The translations under genes were made by a program, and so were the position numbers. Of a stretch of DNA of 11,112 nt, positions 6,468-11,112 are shown piece after piece. This stretch comes from an uncultured Porphyromonas sp. (lineage in GTDB: Bacteria > Bacteroidota > Bacteroidia > Bacteroidales > Porphyromonadaceae), in NCBI GenBank assembly GCA_945875135.1, contig CAMCJO010000038.1, positions 1 through 11,112 on the forward strand, written 5' to 3'. The notes beneath the pieces are model-generated. The model made no database searches, had not been told where the DNA came from, and saw only the letters and a program-made list of their open reading frames with translations. The stretch's first letter is position 1. Every line of letters starts with the position of its first letter.

Positions 6468-7469
6468 TCAGTGCGATCGAGGAAAGGAGGGACTAGAGAT
6501 GGAGGTAAAAGCTAACGAATCGCCTGTCGAGACGAAGAGTAGATAAGAGACGTCAGACGAAAGCTGCTTGCGCATCGTCTCAGAGCCCTCGTAACCCGAT
6601 GCCATAAAGGCTGTCGCTAGCGCATCCGCCTCAGCGCAGGTAGGAGCGATGACTGAGGCACTCAGTATATCACTCTCTGCGGGGTAACCGCTCAGAGCGG
6701 AGATGGTGTGTCCGTAGATCCTTCCGTCGGCCGCGACCTTGTAGTTGCGATAGTTGCCCGAGGTGGCTAGCCCTCCACGCTCGCCTGGCAAGTCAATGAT
6801 CTCTTGTAGCTCCTGGCTTATCCCCAGGGAGTCCAGATCAGGCTTAGAGATGCCGACGCGCCATGCGGCACCTCGAGGGTTGCGTCCCGAGTAAGCGATC
6901 TCGCCACCTATCTCCACTAGGTAGTTGGTCACGCCCGCCCTGCGAAGCCTTTCGCCCACGAGATCAGAGGCGTACCCCTTGGCAACGGAGGCGAAGTCTA
7001 GCTCCATACCGTGGTTCGCCTTGGTCAACTCAGTGGGGGTGCAGGAGACTTTGTCCATACCGACCAGCTCCAGCAAACTGTCCACCTGTGGCTGCGTGAG
7101 CGGATAACCCTGCTCGAAGCCAAAGCCCCACGCATTGACCAGCGGAGCGATGGTCACGTCGTAGGCACCGCCAGACTGCTCGTAGACCCTTCGCGCTACG
7201 CTGTAGATGGCGTAGAAGGTGCTGTCCACCGTCATCGACAGGTTGTTGTTGACCGCATAGATCATAGAGGTCGAGTCAAAGGGGTTTGCCACATGATTAA
7301 CCTCTTGCAGTGCCTCATTGATCTGGTCAGACAAGTCCTCGTCAGCCTGGTAGGTAATGCGATAGAGCGTGCCGAAGATGAGTCCCTCGGCACTTCTGTA
7401 AGGTACCTCTTTGTGGCATCCACTCAGCAGGATGAGCGAGAGGAGTAGTAAGGTGACGGTGCGACGCAT
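6468..7469 (-). CDS. apbE: FAD:protein FMN transferase, lipoprotein
   Basis: Attaches FMN covalently to Thr/Ser of target flavoproteins (such as Rnf or Nqr subunits) outside the cytoplasm, using FAD. The 333-residue protein starts with a lipoprotein signal (MRRTVTLLLLSLILLSGC, lipobox LSGC, Cys18). ApbE motifs follow in order: GGAYDVTIAPLVNAWGFG (100-117), LDFASVAKGYASD (157-169), YLVEIGGEI (183-191), LATSGNYRN (234-242) and CAEADALATAFM (278-289). The usual H-x-I-(D/N)-P-x-(T/S)-G motif reads HTISALSG (254-261), so the D/N and P are replaced; the effect is unknown. It lies 15 bp after the nitroreductase gene and is probably in the same transcript. No target flavoprotein gene is in the window. 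Confidence 0.93.
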   Translation of the reverse strand: MRRTVTLLLLSLILLSGCHKEVPYRSAEGLIFGTLYRITYQADEDLSDQINEALQEVNHVANPFDSTSMIYAVNNNLSMTVDSTFYAIYSVARRVYEQSGGAYDVTIAPLVNAWGFGFEQGYPLTQPQVDSLLELVGMDKVSCTPTELTKANHGMELDFASVAKGYASDLVGERLRRAGVTNYLVEIGGEIAYSGRNPRGAAWRVGISKPDLDSLGISQELQEIIDLPGERGGLATSGNYRNYKVAADGRIYGHTISALSGYPAESDILSASVIAPTCAEADALATAFMASGYEGSETMRKQLSSDVSYLLFVSTGDSLAFTSISSPSFPRSH

Positions 7470-7484
7470 GGCGATGCGATAAGC

Positions 7485-8006
7485 TTAGATGAAGGTGACC
7501 AGCTCCTCCATCGTCTTGCGACGTGGATTGCCCTCTTTGCCGGCAAAGGCTGGGTCTGGATGCCCCACCGCTAAGATGAGTATCGGCTCCTCATGCTCAG
7601 GTATCTGGAGCAGCTCACGGCATATCTCCTGGTCGAAGGCTGCCACGGTCGTAGCACCTAGACCCATATCCTCCGCCTTGAGGAGCATGTGTGTCAGTGC
7701 TATCGAGGTGTCTACATAAGTGAGGTCACAGTGCGGACGCTGCCACGCCTTGTCGTGGTCGCCGATGATGACGATATAGCTCGGAGCGTGGTAAAACCAA
7801 GGCTGCTGACTGATGGCGTGGAGCTTCGTGCGTTCCTCCTCAGAGAGTACGACGACGAAGCGGAGGGGCTGAAAGTTCTTTGCCGAGGGAGCTAGTCGCC
7901 CAGCCTCCAGGATCGGCATGAGCTCAGCACGAGTCATCGGCTTGGTCGCGTCAAAGTGGCGTACCGTACGCCGTGTAGAGATGATCTGGTCGAAAGTCTT
8001 AGTCAT
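7485..8006 (-). CDS. Nitroreductase-family FMN oxidoreductase
   Basis: A small (173-residue) NAD(P)H/FMN-dependent nitroreductase-fold protein; the physiological substrate cannot be told from sequence. Family marks are the FMN phosphate-binding TRRTVRHF (11-18), RLAPSAKNFQPLRFVVV (37-53), the central helix DTSIALTHMLLKAEDMGLG (99-117) that packs in the dimer, LILAVGHP (143-150) and the C-terminal RRKTMEELV. No signal peptide, so cytosolic. The start codon overlaps the stop of the glycosyltransferase gene (ATGA, 4 bp), which suggests translational coupling, and apbE follows after 15 bp. Confidence 0.92.
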   Translation of the reverse strand: MTKTFDQIISTRRTVRHFDATKPMTRAELMPILEAGRLAPSAKNFQPLRFVVVLSEEERTKLHAISQQPWFYHAPSYIVIIGDHDKAWQRPHCDLTYVDTSIALTHMLLKAEDMGLGATTVAAFDQEICRELLQIPEHEEPILILAVGHPDPAFAGKEGNPRRKTMEELVTFI

Positions 8007-8995
8007 AGTTCTGTTTCTATATTATAGATGTCACGATTGGGATCGTGGCGTGTGATCATCTCTCCGATGAAGCCTGCACAGAAGAGCTGCACGCCGATGA
8101 TCATCGCTGCCAGGGAGATGTAGAAGTAGACTCGATCTGTCACGAGCGGTGCGGGGGTGCCACTGATGAGTGCGGAGAACTTGACCGAGAGGACCACGAT
8201 GAGTGCTATGAAGCCAACGAGAAACATGAGCGACCCCCAGAAACCGAAGAAGTGCATTGGCTTGCGTCCGAAGCGATGGGTGAACCATAGCGTCAGGAGA
8301 TCGAGGTAGCCGTTGAAAAAGCGGTCTAGTCCAAACTTCGAGTGCCCATACTTGCGAGGCGCGTGGTGCACCACCTGCTCGCCAATCTTTGCGAAGCCTG
8401 CGTTCTTTGCCAAATAAGGGATGTAGCGGTGCATATCGTTGTACAGTTCGATGCTATGCACCACCTCTGCACGATACGCCTTGAGCCCGCAGTTGAAGTC
8501 GTGCAGGTTCTTAATCCCCGAGACCCGTCTAGCGGTCGCGTTAAAGAGCTTCGTGGGGATCGTCTTGGAGAGCGGATCGTAGCGTTTCTTCTTCCACCCG
8601 CTCACGAGGTCGTACCCCTCATGGACGATCATATTGTACATTCCGCCGATCTCCTCGGGAGCGTCTTGCAGGTCGGCATCCATCGTGAAGACCACTCGGC
8701 CACGAGTACGAGCGAAGCCACATTGCAGTGCTGGTGACTTGCCGTAGTTTCGACGAAACTTGATACCATGCACCGCTGCGTCCTGAGCAGCTAGCCGCTC
8801 TATCACTTGCCACGAGCCGTCGCTACTGCCATCGTCGACGAAGATGATCTCGTAGCTCAGCCCCACCTCAGCGGTGTGAGCTACGATACGCTCGTAGAGC
8901 TCGGGGAGGCTCTCAGCCTCGTTGAGCAAGGGGATGACCACCGAGATGTCGGGACATTCCGTGTCGGTCGTTTCGAGAGAGTTGTGATCAGTCAT
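8003..8995 (-). CDS. Family 2 glycosyltransferase, DPM1/GtrB-like, membrane-anchored
   Basis: Probably transfers a sugar from a nucleotide sugar to a polyprenyl phosphate at the inner membrane, supplying glycan or lipid A modification. The 330-residue protein has a GT-A domain with VVIPLLNEAESL (19-30), VDDGSSDGS (53-61) and DADLQDAPEEI (106-116; the DxD-like metal site), followed by two membrane segments at about 247-272 and 288-314. This order is typical of the DPM1, GtrB and ArnC group. The acceptor and sugar cannot be assigned. It is the first gene of a three-gene group with the nitroreductase and apbE, and the only one of the three with an obvious upstream promoter-like element. The Wzz-like gene two genes downstream fits a surface-glycan setting, though it has a separate promoter element. 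Confidence 0.92.
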   Translation of the reverse strand: MTDHNSLETTDTECPDISVVIPLLNEAESLPELYERIVAHTAEVGLSYEIIFVDDGSSDGSWQVIERLAAQDAAVHGIKFRRNYGKSPALQCGFARTRGRVVFTMDADLQDAPEEIGGMYNMIVHEGYDLVSGWKKKRYDPLSKTIPTKLFNATARRVSGIKNLHDFNCGLKAYRAEVVHSIELYNDMHRYIPYLAKNAGFAKIGEQVVHHAPRKYGHSKFGLDRFFNGYLDLLTLWFTHRFGRKPMHFFGFWGSLMFLVGFIALIVVLSVKFSALISGTPAPLVTDRVYFYISLAAMIIGVQLFCAGFIGEMITRHDPNRDIYNIETEL

Positions 8996-9020
8996 GAGGT
9001 CTACTTGTAGTACTACTGCA

Positions 9021-9028
9021 CAAAGATA
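9021..9028 (-). promoter_or_regulatory. Promoter -7 element for the glycosyltransferase operon
   Basis: TATCTTTG on the minus strand lies in the 78 bp gap between hydF and the glycosyltransferase, 25 bp before its ATG. A perfect palindrome GTAGTACTAC (9007-9016) falls just downstream, around the expected transcription start. As at the other two sites, no TTG occurs at the normal -33 spacing. Confidence 0.5.
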
Positions 9029-9073
9029 CTAATTTGCTACCTACGAGCGACCGCGACAACTGATGAGCGTCTA

Positions 9074-10270
9074 CTACGGGAGGGTCACTTTGTCGAGGAT
9101 GCCGGTGAGGTAGGCTATCGCCAGCCCATAGTTGGTCATCGGCACTTGCTGAGCCGTGGCGAGGTCTTGGCGGGCGACGAGTATGCGTCGGTTGAACATG
9201 CAAGCACCGCAGTGGATGACGAGGTCGTAGGGCGTGAGATCCTCAGGAAAGTCTCTACCCGACACATGCTCTATGGTGAGTGCCTCACCGATGCGCTTGC
9301 GTAGGAGGCGGGGGAGCTTGACGGTGCCGATATCTTCGCCCTCGGGAGCGTGGGTACAAGCCTCCGCGATGAGCAGATGGCTGGAGGGTGTGAGCCGACC
9401 AATGGCATTAGCCCCTGCGACCAGTCGCTCGAGGTCGCCACGCTGGGCACTCATGAGGATGGAGAAAGAGGTTAGTCGACAACCCTCGGGGACTAGAGGC
9501 TCGACCGTGGCGAAGACTTGCGAGTCAGTGATGATGAGCTGGGGCGGAGCTGCCAGCTGTGCTAGCGCTGCGGGAAGTTGCTCTGGCGTGACGCATAGCG
9601 CGTGGCAACCTCTGTCTAGCAGCGCACGAATGGTCTGTACCTGTGGCAAGATGAGCCGTCCTGCAGGGGCTGCGCTGTCTTGTGGCATCACGAGGAGTAC
9701 GAGGTCGCCCGCTTCGCAGAGATTACCTAGGAGCGAAGGTTCCGGCTCGGACTCACTGCGTAGTTTCCGCTTGATCGCTTCGAGTAAAGTTTCGAGGCTC
9801 TCGTCATCGTCCTGACGAAGCGTGAGCGGGGCATGGCCGAAGCTTCGAATAATCTCCTCTTGTCGCTCTAGCCACGAGCTTTGCTCTAGCAGATCGGCAC
9901 GAGCGATGATTGGAAGCGTCGGCACGCTGGCCTTTCGCAAGGTTGCTATGATGGGCGTGTCGAGAGACTCCTCGCAACTGAGTAGGTAAAGGACTAGATC
10001 GGCAGAGCGCAGTGCATGCTGCGTGACCCGCTGTCGCTCGGCTCCGAGAGGGGTGTCGTCGGCTAGTCCTGGGGTGTCGACCAATAGGACGGGTCCCACG
10101 CTGGGCAGCTCGAAGAGCTTCTCCACGCTGTCCGTCGTGGTGCCAGCTTGGTCAGACACGAGCGATCGCTCTTGTCGTAGCAAGCGGTTGAAGAGTGTGG
10201 ACTTGCCACTATTGACCTGCCCTACGAGAACGATTCGTTTGCGCTCGGATGCGCCCTTTCTAGAAGTCAT
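9074..10270 (-). CDS. hydF: FeFe-hydrogenase maturation GTPase/scaffold HydF
   Basis: Scaffold on which the di-iron subcluster made by HydE and HydG is assembled before delivery to the hydrogenase. The 398-residue protein has an N-terminal GTPase domain: G1 GQVNSGKS (17-24), G2 TTTD (44-47), G3 DTPGLAD (65-71). The usual G4 NKxD is replaced by ARAD (123-126), which may weaken guanine specificity. A dimerisation region follows, then the C-terminal cluster-binding domain with CTH (305-307) and HCGAC (353-357), fitting the HydF motif C-x-H-x(45)-H-C-x-x-C. The gene starts 15 bp after hydG and is evidently co-transcribed with it. Length and motif order agree with a full, intact HydF. Confidence 0.95.
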   Translation of the reverse strand: MTSRKGASERKRIVLVGQVNSGKSTLFNRLLRQERSLVSDQAGTTTDSVEKLFELPSVGPVLLVDTPGLADDTPLGAERQRVTQHALRSADLVLYLLSCEESLDTPIIATLRKASVPTLPIIARADLLEQSSWLERQEEIIRSFGHAPLTLRQDDDESLETLLEAIKRKLRSESEPEPSLLGNLCEAGDLVLLVMPQDSAAPAGRLILPQVQTIRALLDRGCHALCVTPEQLPAALAQLAAPPQLIITDSQVFATVEPLVPEGCRLTSFSILMSAQRGDLERLVAGANAIGRLTPSSHLLIAEACTHAPEGEDIGTVKLPRLLRKRIGEALTIEHVSGRDFPEDLTPYDLVIHCGACMFNRRILVARQDLATAQQVPMTNYGLAIAYLTGILDKVTLP

Positions 10271-10285
10271 CCCCTTTTTCGTCTA

Positions 10286-11112
10286 TTAAAAGCGGAAGTC
10301 GCGCTCTCCCGCCTTGATCTGCTGGAGACGCTGCTGCGCGATGGCACGAACTCGCTCGTTGGGAATCGTAGGGAGCTGCTGCGAGATCATCTCTAGTCCC
10401 AGCTCGCGGGTTGCAGGAGAGGCGTAATCCTCAAGGTACTCCTGCAGTGTCAGGAGCGCATTGGGACCGCAACAGTTGGAGATCTGACCACTCTTGCAGA
10501 GCGACATGAAGCGGTCTCCGGTACGTCCCTCGCGATAGCAAGCGGTGCAGAAGCTCGGTATGTGTCCCTGCTGGAGGAGCCAGTAGACCACCTCGTCGAG
10601 CGTGCGTGGATCGCTCACCTCAAACTGCTCTGAGTGGGCTGCCTCTGTCGTCTGCGCATAGCCTCCCACGGAGGTGCGGGAGCCTCCGCTGATCTGCGAC
10701 ACGCCTACGTGGAGAGCTCGCTGTCGTACCGCCTCACGCTCGCGGGTTGAGACGATGATACCGGTGTAGGGTACCGCTAGTCGGGCCACCGCTATAATAT
10801 GAAGGAAGGTGTCGTCGGGGATTGCCTCGGGGAAGGAGTCGAGCGAGATGTCGTCGGCCGGGCAAATGCGAGGTACGCTGATCGTGTGAGGCCCTACGCC
10901 AAAAGTTGCCTCCAGATGCTCCGCATGCATCATCAGACCGACGAAGTCATAGCGATAGGTACTCAAGCCAAAGAGCACTCCCAGTCCCACATCGTCAATT
11001 CCTCCTTGCATCGCTCTATCCATCGACTCGGTATGATAGGCGTAGTCGCTCTTAGGACCTCTCGGGTGTAGCTCCTCGTAATGCTCCTTGTGGTAAGTCT
11101 CTTGGAAGAGGA
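10286..11112 (-). CDS. hydG: FeFe-hydrogenase maturase HydG (radical SAM tyrosine lyase), C-terminal part
   Basis: HydG cleaves tyrosine to give the CO and CN ligands of the hydrogenase H-cluster. The last 274 residues are present; the frame runs off the window at 11112, so the N-terminal part with the radical-SAM CX3CX2C cluster is outside. Visible are HPRGPKSDYAYHTESMDRAM near the start, GGIDDVGLGVLFGL, SVPRICPA and ISGGSRTSVGGY, all typical of HydG rather than ThiH. The auxiliary-cluster motif CX2CX22C, which separates HydG from ThiH, is intact at residues 188, 191 and 214 of the visible part. The first internal ATG (11023) is not the start, since conserved sequence continues upstream of it. 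hydF follows after 15 bp. Confidence 0.96.
   Translation of the reverse strand, partial: LFQETYHKEHYEELHPRGPKSDYAYHTESMDRAMQGGIDDVGLGVLFGLSTYRYDFVGLMMHAEHLEATFGVGPHTISVPRICPADDISLDSFPEAIPDDTFLHIIAVARLAVPYTGIIVSTREREAVRQRALHVGVSQISGGSRTSVGGYAQTTEAAHSEQFEVSDPRTLDEVVYWLLQQGHIPSFCTACYREGRTGDRFMSLCKSGQISNCCGPNALLTLQEYLEDYASPATRELGLEMISQQLPTIPNERVRAIAQQRLQQIKAGERDFRF

Noticed and set aside
7011..7448. Plus-strand open frames opposite apbE, the glycosyltransferase and hydF
   Set aside because: They lie antisense to genes with clear family motifs, have no recognisable domains and reflect the high-GC codon pattern of the true strand.
9007..9016. Perfect palindrome GTAGTACTAC in the leader of the glycosyltransferase gene as an operator
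   Set aside because: About ten such 10-base palindromes are expected by chance in a window this size; only its position near the promoter-like element is suggestive.

Overview
The window reads as chromosomal DNA of a Bacteroidota anaerobe, most likely Porphyromonas or a close relative. The support is the TAnnTTTG-type promoter element found upstream of three genes, the family content (FeFe-hydrogenase maturases, a Wzz-like co-polymerase, a lipoprotein ApbE) and a GC-rich backbone. The genus is an inference from these traits, not proven. Every gene I can support lies on the minus strand, so transcription runs from high to low coordinates.

Backbone (about 4056-11112). The right edge holds the C-terminal part of hydG followed closely by hydF, two of the three maturases that build the H-cluster of FeFe-hydrogenase. 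A promoter-like element then precedes a tight group: a DPM1-type family 2 glycosyltransferase, a small nitroreductase overlapping it by 4 bp, and a lipoprotein ApbE flavin transferase 15 bp further on. A second promoter-like element precedes a Wzz-like polysaccharide co-polymerase whose cytoplasmic tail looks like a decayed tyrosine-kinase domain. A small hairpin with a U-tract separates it from nadD (NAD synthesis).

Island (about 55-4055). Directly behind nadD the base composition drops: two 60-base stretches I counted here are 37-38% GC, against 58-65% in two backbone stretches. This segment is a complete type IIS restriction-modification operon: two separate adenine methyltransferases followed by an endonuclease that is clearly FokI-like along its full length, including the PD...DTK nuclease centre and the dimer residues. 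In FokI itself the two methyltransferases are fused in one protein; here they are two complete genes in different frames, 13 bp apart. The predicted target is GGATG/CATCC. The operon has its own promoter-like element, preceded by a short inverted repeat and a possible 46-codon ORF. The first 54 bases hold the start of another, unidentified gene on the same strand.

The most notable system is the split-methyltransferase FokI-like cassette on a compositional island. I saw no CRISPR array, rRNA, tRNA or intact insertion sequence.
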